Positions 6,478 through 14,046 of a stretch of DNA of 25,583 nt are shown here, in pieces. Made by a program: the position numbers and the translations under genes. The DNA is from an uncultured Alphaproteobacteria bacterium (lineage in GTDB: Bacteria > Pseudomonadota > Alphaproteobacteria > CALKHQ01), in contig CALKHQ010000267.1 of assembly GCA_937988735.1 (NCBI GenBank), forward strand, positions 1 to 25,583, read 5' to 3'. The notes beneath the pieces are model-generated. The model saw nothing but the letters and a program-made list of their open reading frames with translations, made no database searches and was not told the origin of the DNA. Every line of letters begins with the position of its first letter. Position 1 is the stretch's first letter.

Positions 6478-7272
6478 TCACTCCATCCTGTCGTCGAACT
6501 GTGCCGGCCGCTTCTCCGCAAAGGCGCGCGCCCCTTCGCGGCCGGCGGCGGAGGCCAGGCAGCGGGCGGCCGCGAGTTCGTACAGCGTCTCCACCGCCTC
6601 CTGCCCCTGCGCCGCGCGCAGCAGCTGCTTGGAGACGGCGAGCGCCAGCGGCGCGCGGGCCACGATGCGGGCAGCAAGGGCATCCGCCTCCGCGTCCAGC
6701 GCCTCCCGCGGCACCACTGCGTCGACCAGGCCCCAGTCCAGTGCCTCCTCCGCGGTGAGGCTGCGGCCGAACAGCACGAGATGGCGTGCCCGCGCAGGGC
6801 CGACGGCTTCTACCAGCCGCTGGCAGCCGAGCCAGCCGGGTACCGCGCCCAGTATCGGCTCGGGCGCGGCGAGGCGGATGCCGGACACCGCGATCCGGGT
6901 GTCGGCACACAGCGCCAGCTCCAGGCCGCCGCCGAGCGCATCCCCGTTCATCAGGCAGACCACCGGCAGGTCGAGCGCCGCCAGCCGGGTGAAGACGCGG
7001 TTGCCCTCGCGGATCCAGCGCCGGGCCATGGTCCCCGGGTCCAGCGACGACCATTCCCTGACGTCGCCGCCGGCGGAGAAGGCGCGCTCGCCGGTACCGG
7101 TGATCTCGACCACCCGCAGCCCGTCGGTGACCGCGATCGTGTCGAGCGCGGCGTCGAGCTCGCCCAGCGCCTGCAGCGACAGCGCGTTCATCCGGCGCGG
7201 GTTGTCGATGGTGATCCGCGCCCGCCGATCGCGGATCGCCAGCCGGACCAGCGGCGTGCCGTCCCCGCTCAT
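6478..7272 (-). CDS. Enoyl-CoA hydratase/isomerase (crotonase family)
   Basis: A 264-residue crotonase-fold protein. The first oxyanion-hole segment is FSAGGDV (65-71) and the second is ALGGGLELAL (112-121). Both catalytic glutamates of true hydratases are kept, E118 and E138, spaced by 20 as in mitochondrial enoyl-CoA hydratase (E144/E164), so a syn hydration of 2-enoyl-CoA is likely rather than a degenerate crotonase reaction. Its ATG overlaps the GMC oxidoreductase stop (ATGA at 7269-7272), and the aldo/keto reductase starts 4 bases after its stop, so it sits in the core of a tightly packed operon. Confidence 0.93.
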   Translation of the reverse strand: MSGDGTPLVRLAIRDRRARITIDNPRRMNALSLQALGELDAALDTIAVTDGLRVVEITGTGERAFSAGGDVREWSSLDPGTMARRWIREGNRVFTRLAALDLPVVCLMNGDALGGGLELALCADTRIAVSGIRLAAPEPILGAVPGWLGCQRLVEAVGPARARHLVLFGRSLTAEEALDWGLVDAVVPREALDAEADALAARIVARAPLALAVSKQLLRAAQGQEAVETLYELAAARCLASAAGREGARAFAEKRPAQFDDRME

Positions 7273-8870
7273 GCCGCCATGGCCACGGCGCGGTTGCCCT
7301 TGATCAGGTCGCTCGCCTTCTCCCCGATCATGATCGAGGCGGCGTTGGTGTTGGAGCTGATCAGCCGCGGCATGATCGAGGAGTCGGCGACACGCAGCCC
7401 GTCCAGCCCGCGCACGCGAAGCTGCGGATCGACCACCGCCATCTCGTCGACGCCCATCTTGCAGGTGCCGACGGGGTGGTAGTCGGTCTTGGCGAAGCGG
7501 CGGGCGTAGGCGAACAGCTCCTCGCGGGTCTTCACATGCTCGCCCGGCAGGTGCTCGCACTTCACGTACTTGCGCAGCGCCGGCTGGGCCATGATCTCGC
7601 GCGTCATCTCGAAGCCGCGCAGCGACATCTCGCGGTCGTAGGCCTCGGCCCAGAAGTTGGGGTCCACCCGCGGCGGGTCCATCGGGTTGGCGCTGCGAAG
7701 CCTCACCGTGCCCCGGCTGCGCGGGCGCAGGTGGCAGCTGTTCAGCGTGCAGCCATAGCCGTCGAGCGGCGGCACGCCGGCCTCCAGGCCGGCCCCGGGC
7801 AGGAAGTGCATCTGGATGTCCGGCGCCGGCTCGTTCCGGTCCGCCCACCAGAACACGCCGCCCTCGGCGAGGTTGGAGGTGACCGGCCCGGAGCCGAACA
7901 GCTTCCACTGCAGGCCGGCAGCCAGCATCTTGTGCCAGCGCGTGTGCTTGTCGTAGCTGTGCGGCCCGTTCAGTTCGGCGATCTGGTAGACGTCGACGTG
8001 GTCCTGCAGGTTGCGGCCCACGCCCGGCAGGTCGTGCACCGGGGTGACGCCCACCTGTTTCAGCTCGTCCGCCGGCCCGATCCCGCTCAGCAGCAGCAGC
8101 CGCGGCGAGCCGATGGCGCCGGCCGCGACGATCACCTCGCGGTCGGCGCGCACGATGGTGGTGCCGCTGCCCTGCTTCAGCTCCACGCCGATGGCGCGGC
8201 CGTGCTCGATCACGATCCGCAGCACGTGGCAGTCGGTGCGGACCTCGAGGTTCGGCCGGTTCATCGCGGGCCGCAGATAGGCGACGGCGGCCGAGCAGCG
8301 GCGGGAGCCGCGCTGGGTTACCTGATAGAGACCGCAGCCTTCCTGCCGCGCGCCGTTGAAGTCCGGGTTGTAAGGAATGCCGGCTTCCTGCGCCGCGCGG
8401 ACGAAGGCGCGGGTGAGGTAGTGCGGGCTCACCTGGTCGGAGACGCCCAGCGGCCCGCCCGCGCCGTGATACTCGTTGGAGTAGCGCTCGTTGTCTTCGG
8501 AGCGGCGGAAATAGGGGAGGACGTCGGCATAGGACCAGCCGACGCAGCCTTCCTCCTTCGCCCAGGTGTCGTAGTCGTAGGCGTTGCCCCGGGTGAAGAC
8601 CATCGCGTTGATCGAGCTCGACCCGCCAAGGACGCGCCCCTGCGGATAGACCATCTCGCGGCCGTCACCCTGGGCCAGCGGCTCGGTCTTGTACCCCCAG
8701 GTGAGCGGGCCGCCCGTCATCTTGAAGAAGCCGACCGGCATGTGGATGTAGGGGTTGGTGTCCCGCGGCCCGGCCTCCAGCAGCAGGACCTTCACCTCCG
8801 GCAGCTCGGTCAGCCGGGCCGCCATCGCGCAGCCCGAGGAGCCCGCACCCACGATCACGTAGTCGTACAC
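7269..8870 (-). CDS. GMC-family FAD-dependent alcohol oxidoreductase
   Basis: A 533-residue glucose-methanol-choline family flavoprotein. The FAD-binding GAGSSG is at residues 8-13 and is followed by the family's LLLEAG. The middle holds the GMC signature GRVLGGSSSINAM. The C-terminal active site has H465 (in YHPVGTCKMG) and N509 (in SSNTNAAS), nearly the same positions as choline oxidase H466 and N510. No signal peptide, so cytoplasmic. It oxidises a primary alcohol to the aldehyde, and perhaps onward; choline is only one of many family substrates, and no betaine aldehyde dehydrogenase or BetI is nearby, so choline is not favoured. The start is GTG at 8870 behind AGGAGG. First gene of a five-gene run; the CoA-transferase gene ends 201 bases upstream. 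Confidence 0.94.
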   Translation of the reverse strand: MYDYVIVGAGSSGCAMAARLTELPEVKVLLLEAGPRDTNPYIHMPVGFFKMTGGPLTWGYKTEPLAQGDGREMVYPQGRVLGGSSSINAMVFTRGNAYDYDTWAKEEGCVGWSYADVLPYFRRSEDNERYSNEYHGAGGPLGVSDQVSPHYLTRAFVRAAQEAGIPYNPDFNGARQEGCGLYQVTQRGSRRCSAAVAYLRPAMNRPNLEVRTDCHVLRIVIEHGRAIGVELKQGSGTTIVRADREVIVAAGAIGSPRLLLLSGIGPADELKQVGVTPVHDLPGVGRNLQDHVDVYQIAELNGPHSYDKHTRWHKMLAAGLQWKLFGSGPVTSNLAEGGVFWWADRNEPAPDIQMHFLPGAGLEAGVPPLDGYGCTLNSCHLRPRSRGTVRLRSANPMDPPRVDPNFWAEAYDREMSLRGFEMTREIMAQPALRKYVKCEHLPGEHVKTREELFAYARRFAKTDYHPVGTCKMGVDEMAVVDPQLRVRGLDGLRVADSSIMPRLISSNTNAASIMIGEKASDLIKGNRAVAMAA

Positions 8871-8908
8871 CTCTGCGTTTCCTCCTCACCTTGTCCCTGG
8901 TCGCCTCC

Positions 8909-8932
8909 GTCTCCCTCTTCGGGCGGGGAGAC
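8909..8932 (-). repeat. Inverted repeat between the CoA-transferase and GMC genes
   Basis: GTCTCCC and GGGAGAC form a 7-bp stem with a 10-nt loop within the 201-bp gap 8871-9071. Such CTCCC/GGGAG palindromes are frequent between alphaproteobacterial genes and may be a dispersed intergenic repeat or a processing or termination site. The rest of the gap shows no ORF or clear promoter. Confidence 0.35.
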
Positions 8933-9071
8933 TGGAGAAGGGGGTTGGCGTCATTAGGTGCCCGATGCCGACGTGCGGCAAGAAAACTCTTCCCCGGCTG
9001 CCGGCACCGGTCGGGCGTCAGCCCCGCATCCCCCGCCCCTCAGTGTCCCGGAGGCGCAGCCTGCCCTTGGC

Positions 9072-10628
9072 TCACGCCGCCTCGCCATGCGCCGGCGCTG
9101 GCGCGAAATGACGGGCCGCCATCGGCGCCGGCTCGCCCTTCAGGATCGGCCGGAAGCCGATGCGGTCGATGACGTCCCGCTGCGGGTCGATGCCGCGGGC
9201 GACCTCGGTCAGCACGATCCCCTCGGGCGCAAGCTCGAACACCGCGCGTTCGGTGACGTAGAGCACCCGCTGGCCGGTCGCGCGCGCGTTGGCGCCGGAG
9301 AAGGTGATCTCGCGCACCCGGTCCACCAGCTTCGGCACCGCGCCGGGGGCGGACACCTTCAGGCCGCCGTCGATCATGTCGTAGGCGACGCCCTTGGCCT
9401 CGAAGCTGCCGCAGAACACCACGGTCTTCGCGTTCTGGGTGATGTCCACGAAACCGCCCGGGCCGACCACATCGCGGCCGAGCCGGGAGACGTTGACGTT
9501 GCCGGCGCCGTCCATCTCGCCCATGCCGAGGAAGGCGATGTCGATGCCGCCGCCGGAGTAGAAGTCGAACTGGTCAAGGGAGCTGACGATCGCGTCGGGC
9601 CAGCGGGCGGCGCCGAACAGATGGCCGTCCAGCAGCTGGCCGTTGTGCATGCCCTGCTCGACCGTAACCCAGATCTCGTCCAGCAGCCCGCGCTCGGCGA
9701 GGATGGCCGGAATGCCGCCGGGGATGCCGAAGCCGAAGTTGACGCTGGCGCCCGGGGTGGCCTCGTCGGCGGCGCGCGACGCGATGATGCGCCGGATGCC
9801 GGCCGGCCCGTCGCCGGACGGACGCGCGGCGTGGCGCGGCCCGGCCTCGCCCCACAGCGCGGGGTCGTAGGCGCCGAGGTGGGTCTGCGTCTGATCCGGG
9901 TCCACCGTCACCGCATCGACCAGGATGCCGGGCACGGTGATGGCACGCGCCGGCAGCTCGCCACGGTCGCCCACGCGCTGGACCTGGGCGAATACCCGGC
10001 CGCCGCTGTTGTGGGCGGCGAGGGCGACGCCCTTGGCGTCGATGTCGGCGGCCTCGCGGCAGCAGCTCACGTTCCCGAGCGGGTCCGCCTGGCTGCCGCG
10101 GATCAGCCCGAAATCGACCCTGAACGGGAGGTAGCGGATGTACTGGCGGCCGCCGATCTCGATCAGCTCGCAGATCGGCTCGGTCGAGCGGGCATTGCAG
10201 GCGCCGCCGCCGTGGCGCGGATCGGCAAAGGTGTTCAGCCCGACGTGGGTGATCAGCCCCGGCCGTCCGGCGCCGATCTCGCGCATCAGCAGCATGATCA
10301 CGCCGGCCGGCAGGGTGTAGGCCTCGATCAGCTCCTCGCGGGCCATCGCCTGCATCTTCGGCGACCAGGTCCAGTGGCCGCCGATCACCCGCTTCACCAG
10401 CCCCTCGTGCGCCAGCCGGTTCATGCCCTGCGAACCCAGCTTGCCGATGCCCAGCGCATGCACCACGGTGAGGTCCCGCGGGTGGCCGGTCTCGAGGAAG
10501 CGCCGCTCCAGCGCCGCCAGCAGGTAGTCCGGTTCCATCAGACCGCCGCCGGAGCCGCTGACCGCGACCGTGGCCCCGTCCGGAATCTGCGCGACGCAGG
10601 ATTCGACCGTCCGCTGCTTCGACCTCAT
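9072..10628 (-). CDS. Family I acyl-CoA:carboxylate CoA-transferase (fused alpha-beta)
   Basis: A 518-residue protein holding both halves of a family I CoA-transferase, as in propionate/acetate CoA-transferases of the YdiF type. The N-terminal half carries SGSGGGLMEPDYLL and the later NSGGRVFAQVQRV, typical of the alpha-like domain. The beta-like half has the catalytic glutamate around E324 in VTVEQGMHNG and the downstream GMGEMDGAGNVNVSRL. The enzyme moves CoA from acetyl-CoA or a similar donor to a free acid, activating it without ATP. The ATG at 10628 replaces an upstream in-frame start at 10679 because a conserved-looking RSKQRTVESC begins here. It is divergent from the acyl-CoA dehydrogenase across a 179-bp control region, so the two are probably co-regulated. 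Confidence 0.92.
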   Translation of the reverse strand: MRSKQRTVESCVAQIPDGATVAVSGSGGGLMEPDYLLAALERRFLETGHPRDLTVVHALGIGKLGSQGMNRLAHEGLVKRVIGGHWTWSPKMQAMAREELIEAYTLPAGVIMLLMREIGAGRPGLITHVGLNTFADPRHGGGACNARSTEPICELIEIGGRQYIRYLPFRVDFGLIRGSQADPLGNVSCCREAADIDAKGVALAAHNSGGRVFAQVQRVGDRGELPARAITVPGILVDAVTVDPDQTQTHLGAYDPALWGEAGPRHAARPSGDGPAGIRRIIASRAADEATPGASVNFGFGIPGGIPAILAERGLLDEIWVTVEQGMHNGQLLDGHLFGAARWPDAIVSSLDQFDFYSGGGIDIAFLGMGEMDGAGNVNVSRLGRDVVGPGGFVDITQNAKTVVFCGSFEAKGVAYDMIDGGLKVSAPGAVPKLVDRVREITFSGANARATGQRVLYVTERAVFELAPEGIVLTEVARGIDPQRDVIDRIGFRPILKGEPAPMAARHFAPAPAHGEAA

Positions 10629-10722
10629 GCCTCCGCTCTTCCTCCCCCGCGGGCTGCCGGTGCCGGGATCCGGCGCCACCGTGACGCCCTGGCGGCCGGG
10701 CTGTCTGCGACGGCCTGGGATG

Positions 10723-10749
10723 TTGCGGGCGCCGTATGGCTCTTATAAC
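10723..10749 (+). promoter_or_regulatory. Candidate promoter for the acyl-CoA dehydrogenase operon
   Basis: TTGCGG (10723-10728) and TATAAC (10744-10749) are spaced by 15 bases in the only AT-rich stretch of the 179-bp divergent gap 10629-10807. The spacing is short of the ideal 17, so this is a candidate only; the opposite strand also offers TATAGT and TATAAG hexamers for the CoA-transferase. Confidence 0.3.
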
Positions 10750-10759
10750 TATACAGTTA
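10746..10759. promoter_or_regulatory. Inverted repeat TAACT-N4-AGTTA, candidate operator
   Basis: A perfect 5-4-5 inverted repeat overlaps the candidate -10 hexamers in the divergent gap. The TetR-family regulator at the end of the rightward operon is the obvious candidate to bind here. TetR operators are often short palindromes overlapping -10 boxes. A very similar repeat lies at 18949-18962. Confidence 0.4.
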
Positions 10760-10807
10760 CATACATCCGCCGCTGACGCGCAAGAGGACAAGGGGGAGCA
10801 GGGCGCC

Positions 10808-11944
10808 ATGGCGCTGTCCGAAGAGCATGTGCAGGTCCGTGACATGGTGCGGCGGTTCGCCGACGAGGTCATCCGGCCCGTCGCCGCGAGCCTGGACGAG
10901 GAGGAACGCTTCCCGGCGGAGGTCTACGCACAGATGGCGGAGCTGGGGCTGTTCGGCATCGGCGTGCCGGAGGCGTATGGCGGCGCCGGGATGGACACGC
11001 TGGCCTATGCGCTGGTGATGGAGGAGCTGTCCCGCGGCTATGCCTCCATCGCCGACCAGTGCGGCCTGGTGGAGCTGATCGGGACCCTGCTGACCGTCCA
11101 TGGCACCGACGCCCAGCGCGCCCGCTATCTGCTGCCCACCCTCCGGGCGGAACGGCGCTGCGCCTACGCCATCACCGAGGCGGAGGCGGGCAGCGACGTC
11201 TCGGGCATCCGCACCACCGCCGAGCCCGATGGCGCCGGCTGGCGGCTCAACGGCAGCAAGCTGTGGATTCACAACGCGCCCGTCTGCGATTTCGCCGTGG
11301 TGCTGGCGCGGACCGACAAGGCCGCAGGCAAGCGCGGCATGAGCATCTTCCTGGTCGATCGCGACCTTCCCGGCGTCACCGTCGGGCCGAAGGAGCACAA
11401 GATGGGCCAGCGCGCCTCGCAGGTCGGCGCGCTCGACTTCGCCGACGTGAAACTGGGGCCGGATGCGATGCTCGGCCCGCCCGGCCGCGGCTTCCACATG
11501 ATGATGAGCGTGCTGGACAAGGGACGGATCGGCATTGCGGCGCTCGCCGTCGGCATTGCCCAGGCCGGGCTGGAGGCCGCCGTCGGCTATGCCAAGACCC
11601 GCCGCCAGTTCGGCCAGGCGATCGCCGAGTTCCAGGGGATGCAGTGGCTGCTGGCGGACATGGCGAAGGCGGTGACGGCGGCGCGCCTGCTGGTGCACGA
11701 CGCGGCCGAGCGCTACGACCGGCGGGACGGAGCGACGATGGCGGCGTCGATCGCCAAATGCTTCGCCACCGACGTGGCGGTCGAGCAGACGGCCAATGCG
11801 GTCCAGGTTTTCGGCGGCAGCGGCTACATCCGCGGGTTCGAGGTCGAGCGGCTCTACCGCGATGCCAAGATCACCCAGATCTACGAGGGCACCAACCAGA
11901 TCCAGCGCAGCATCATCGCCCGGCGGCTGCTGGAGGATGCGTGA
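10808..11944 (+). CDS. Acyl-CoA dehydrogenase
   Basis: A 378-residue FAD acyl-CoA dehydrogenase that makes the 2-enoyl-CoA and hands electrons to ETF. The N-terminal helical domain is followed by the substrate/FAD motif YAITEAEAGSD, the beta-domain, and the C-terminal helical domain. The catalytic base is E360 in IYEGTNQIQR, the position used by short- and medium-chain enzymes (E376 of MCAD). Normal length. The ATG at 10808 is preferred: the upstream in-frame ATG at 10736 lies in the AT-rich promoter and operator, while a GGGGGAG precedes this one. It opens the rightward operon, with the SDR starting 33 bases after its stop, and should act before the enoyl-CoA hydratase encoded on the other arm. 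Confidence 0.95.
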   Translation: MALSEEHVQVRDMVRRFADEVIRPVAASLDEEERFPAEVYAQMAELGLFGIGVPEAYGGAGMDTLAYALVMEELSRGYASIADQCGLVELIGTLLTVHGTDAQRARYLLPTLRAERRCAYAITEAEAGSDVSGIRTTAEPDGAGWRLNGSKLWIHNAPVCDFAVVLARTDKAAGKRGMSIFLVDRDLPGVTVGPKEHKMGQRASQVGALDFADVKLGPDAMLGPPGRGFHMMMSVLDKGRIGIAALAVGIAQAGLEAAVGYAKTRRQFGQAIAEFQGMQWLLADMAKAVTAARLLVHDAAERYDRRDGATMAASIAKCFATDVAVEQTANAVQVFGGSGYIRGFEVERLYRDAKITQIYEGTNQIQRSIIARRLLEDA

Positions 11945-11977
11945 TGGGTGCCCGTCGTGACAGGAAGACGTGCTGAC

Positions 11978-12745
11978 ATGCGCCCGGTAGCCCTTGTCAC
12001 CGGCGGCCAGCGGGGGATCGGCCGGGGCTGCGCCGCCGCCCTCGCCGCCCGCGGCTTCGACGTCGTCATCCACACGCTGGAGCCGGGCGAGGACATCGCC
12101 GAGGCGCGGTCGGCGGTCGAGGCCGCCGGCGGGCGCGCCGCGCACGTCTCCGGCGATATCGCCGACCTCTCCGCCCACGCGGGCCTGCTGGACGCCGCGA
12201 TCGCGGCCTTCGGCCGGCTGGACTGCCTGGTCAACAACGCCGGCGTGTCGGTGCTGGTCCGCGGCGACCTGCTCGATGTGAGCCCGGAGAGCTGGGATCG
12301 CTGCCAGGGCGTCAACACCCGCGGCACCTTCTTCCTCACCCAGCGCTTCGCCCGCTACCTGCTGGGGGAGGCGCCGCCCGCGCTCGGCCACCGCTCCATC
12401 GTCATCATCAGCTCCGCCAACGCCCATGCGGCCGCCCTTGCCCGCGGCGAGTACTGCGTCTCGAAGGCGGGGGTTGCAATGGTGGCCCGGTTGTTCGCGC
12501 TGCGGCTGGCCGAGGCGGGAATTGGCGTGTATGACATCCGTCCGGGCATCATCCGCACCGACATGACGGCGCCGGCGAAGGAGCGCTACGACCGCTTCAT
12601 CGCCGACGGCGGGGTCCCGACACGGCGCTGGGGCGCGCCGGAGGACGTCGGCCGTGTGGTCGCGTCCGCCGCAGCCGGCGACCTGCCGTACACGGTCGGC
12701 CAGCCGCTCCTTGTCGATGGAGGACTTACCCTGCCGCATTTCTGA
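11978..12745 (+). CDS. Short-chain dehydrogenase/reductase (SDR)
   Basis: A 255-residue classical SDR, commonly annotated as 3-ketoacyl-ACP reductase. The Rossmann motif TGGQRGIG is at 8-15, NNAG at 86-89, and the catalytic set is N113, a serine at 145/146, Y159 and K163 (YCVSK). The later RPGIIRTDMT and the C-terminal LLVDGGLTLPHF are typical of the family. It uses NAD(P)(H) to interconvert a hydroxyl and a keto group; in this setting a 3-hydroxyacyl-CoA or a small alcohol is likely. ATG at 11978 is used, 10 bases after AGGAAG; the in-frame GTG at 11948 would overlap the region just past the dehydrogenase stop without a ribosome site. Confidence 0.93.
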   Translation: MRPVALVTGGQRGIGRGCAAALAARGFDVVIHTLEPGEDIAEARSAVEAAGGRAAHVSGDIADLSAHAGLLDAAIAAFGRLDCLVNNAGVSVLVRGDLLDVSPESWDRCQGVNTRGTFFLTQRFARYLLGEAPPALGHRSIVIISSANAHAAALARGEYCVSKAGVAMVARLFALRLAEAGIGVYDIRPGIIRTDMTAPAKERYDRFIADGGVPTRRWGAPEDVGRVVASAAAGDLPYTVGQPLLVDGGLTLPHF

Positions 12746-12807
12746 AAGGGGGGCAGCACCACGATGGAACCAGCCGGGTCGGGACGATCCTCCGCCGCAG
12801 GCGTCGC

Positions 12808-13512
12808 TTGAGCAGGGCCGAGGACAATCCTCCCGCGGAGGGTGCGCCTCCCGTGCGCGAGGCGGAACCGCGGACGCGGCCGCGCGACGCCGAGGCGACG
12901 CGGGCCCGCATCCTGCGGGCTGCCTACGAGGCCTTCGCCTCCAAGGGCCTGGCCGGCGCCCGCGTCGACGAGATCGCGGAGGCCGCCGACATCAACAAGC
13001 GCATGATCTACGTGTACTTCGGCAACAAGGAACAGCTGTTCCTGACGGTGCTCGAGGAAGCCTATGCCGACATGCGCGCGCACGAGCGGCAGCTGAACCT
13101 CACCGACCTCCCGCCGCGGCAGGCGCTGGAGACCCTCGTCACCTTCACCTGGAACTACTACCTCAAAAACCCCGGTTTTCTGCGGCTGCTCAACTCGGAG
13201 AACCTGCACCAGGGCCGGCATATCCGGGCCTCGCGCCGGATACGGGAGATGCACTTTCCCTTCGTCGACATGGCGCGGGAGATCCTGCACAAGGGGGTCG
13301 CCGCGGGCGAGTTCCGCCCGGGGGTCGATCCGGTGCAGCTCCAGCTCAACATCTCGGCGCTGGGCTACTACTACCTCAACAACCAGTACACGGCCTCGGT
13401 GGTCTACAACACGGACCTTGGCGCGCCCGAGGCGCTGGCGAAGCGGCACGCCGTCATCATCGACACCATCCTTCGCTACGTGCTGGCCGATCCGAAGAAC
13501 CAGCTGGGGTAG
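12808..13512 (+). CDS. TetR/AcrR-family transcriptional regulator
   Basis: A TetR-type dimeric repressor. The N-terminal helix-turn-helix spans roughly residues 31-76 (ARILRAAYEAF, then VDEIAEAADI, then YVYFGNKEQLF). The C-terminal ligand domain includes FTWNYYLKNPGFLRLL and SENLHQG, features of one TetR subgroup often next to acyl-CoA and SDR genes. The longest frame starts at a TTG (12808), giving 234 residues. A GTG at 12853 with GGAGG (12837-12841) at 11 bases is likely the real start, giving 219 residues. It is the last gene of the rightward operon and the only regulator in the window, so it probably controls the divergent promoter near 10750 in response to a pathway acyl-CoA or substrate. 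Confidence 0.93.
   Translation: MSRAEDNPPAEGAPPVREAEPRTRPRDAEATRARILRAAYEAFASKGLAGARVDEIAEAADINKRMIYVYFGNKEQLFLTVLEEAYADMRAHERQLNLTDLPPRQALETLVTFTWNYYLKNPGFLRLLNSENLHQGRHIRASRRIREMHFPFVDMAREILHKGVAAGEFRPGVDPVQLQLNISALGYYYLNNQYTASVVYNTDLGAPEALAKRHAVIIDTILRYVLADPKNQLG
12829..12841 (+). promoter_or_regulatory. Hairpin overlapping the Shine-Dalgarno of the TetR gene
   Basis: CCTCC (12829-12833) pairs with GGAGG (12837-12841) across CGC, extendable by a G-U and an A-U pair. If translation starts at GTG 12853, this would hide the ribosome-binding site and keep repressor levels low. Confidence 0.25.
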
Positions 13513-13552
13513 GATCGCGCCCACGATGATTCGACGACCAGGGGAAGGGACG

Positions 13553-14008
13553 ATGGCGGAGCGACTGGCGAAGACGGCGGTGCTGGGGCTGGCGGCGGCG
13601 GTGGCGGCCTGCGTGACGGGGCAGCCGACGACGGTGCGCCCGGCAAGCGGCGCGCTGACGGTGGCGCAGCTTTCGGCCACGCTGCCCGGCCAGTCGCTGG
13701 TGATGACGCGGGTGGACGGCAGCGGCGGCTACTGCGCCTGGCACAGCCTCGAGGCGCGGCCGGGCGGCTCGCGGGTGCTGACCGGCACCGACGGCGGCAG
13801 CCCCTATCGCGGCCTGTGGCGGATCGAGCCGCAGCCCAATGCCGAAAGCCCCGCGGACCCCGGTTTCGTCTGCTATTCCTTCCCCGATGCCGGCGTGTTC
13901 GCCGAATGCCGCATGCTGCAGGTCGGGGAGACGGGCGTGACGGTGCTCGACCGTTACGGCCGTCCCTACGCCACCGGCGCACTGCAGCCCGGCGACGCCT
14001 GCGGCTGA
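13553..14008 (+). CDS. Small putative lipoprotein of unknown function
   Basis: I do not recognise a family. The 151-residue product has a short basic N-terminus, a hydrophobic stretch (about 8-19) and a lipobox VAAC with C20 as the lipidation site, so it is probably an envelope lipoprotein. The mature part has four further cysteines (C61, C107, C119, C150), which could form two disulfides, and Gly-rich turns such as GSGGYCAWHSL and SPYRGLWRIEP. The ATG at 13553 follows GGGGAAGGGA. It begins 40 bases after the TetR gene on the same strand but has no functional tie to it, and it ends just before a hairpin that separates it from the convergent sugar importer operon. Confidence 0.8.
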   Translation: MAERLAKTAVLGLAAAVAACVTGQPTTVRPASGALTVAQLSATLPGQSLVMTRVDGSGGYCAWHSLEARPGGSRVLTGTDGGSPYRGLWRIEPQPNAESPADPGFVCYSFPDAGVFAECRMLQVGETGVTVLDRYGRPYATGALQPGDACG

Positions 14009-14026
14009 GGCCGCCCCGCGGGCGCC

Positions 14027-14046
14027 GTGACGGCACGCGCCGTCAC
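14027..14046. terminator. Hairpin between convergent lipoprotein and permease genes
   Basis: GTGACGGC (14027-14034) and GCCGTCAC (14039-14046) form a perfect 8-bp stem with loop ACGC. It includes the permease stop codon and lies 18 bases past the lipoprotein stop. It could serve as a two-way transcript end although no T-run is present. Confidence 0.45.

Noticed and set aside
7273..7908. 5' extension of the enoyl-CoA hydratase frame upstream of 7272
   Set aside because: The extension is out-of-phase GMC coding sequence; the ATGA overlap start gives the normal crotonase length.
7269..8870. Choline dehydrogenase (betA) assignment for the GMC enzyme
   Set aside because: The active-site residues match the wider GMC family, but no betaine aldehyde dehydrogenase, BetI or choline transporter is nearby and the neighbours are acyl-CoA enzymes.
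7476..8957. 493-codon + strand open frame opposite the GMC gene
   Set aside because: Antisense shadow; the - strand carries intact FAD and active-site motifs.
10736..10807. Upstream ATG for the acyl-CoA dehydrogenase
   Set aside because: It lies in the AT-rich promoter/operator and would add 24 residues unlike family N-termini; ATG 10808 has a ribosome site.
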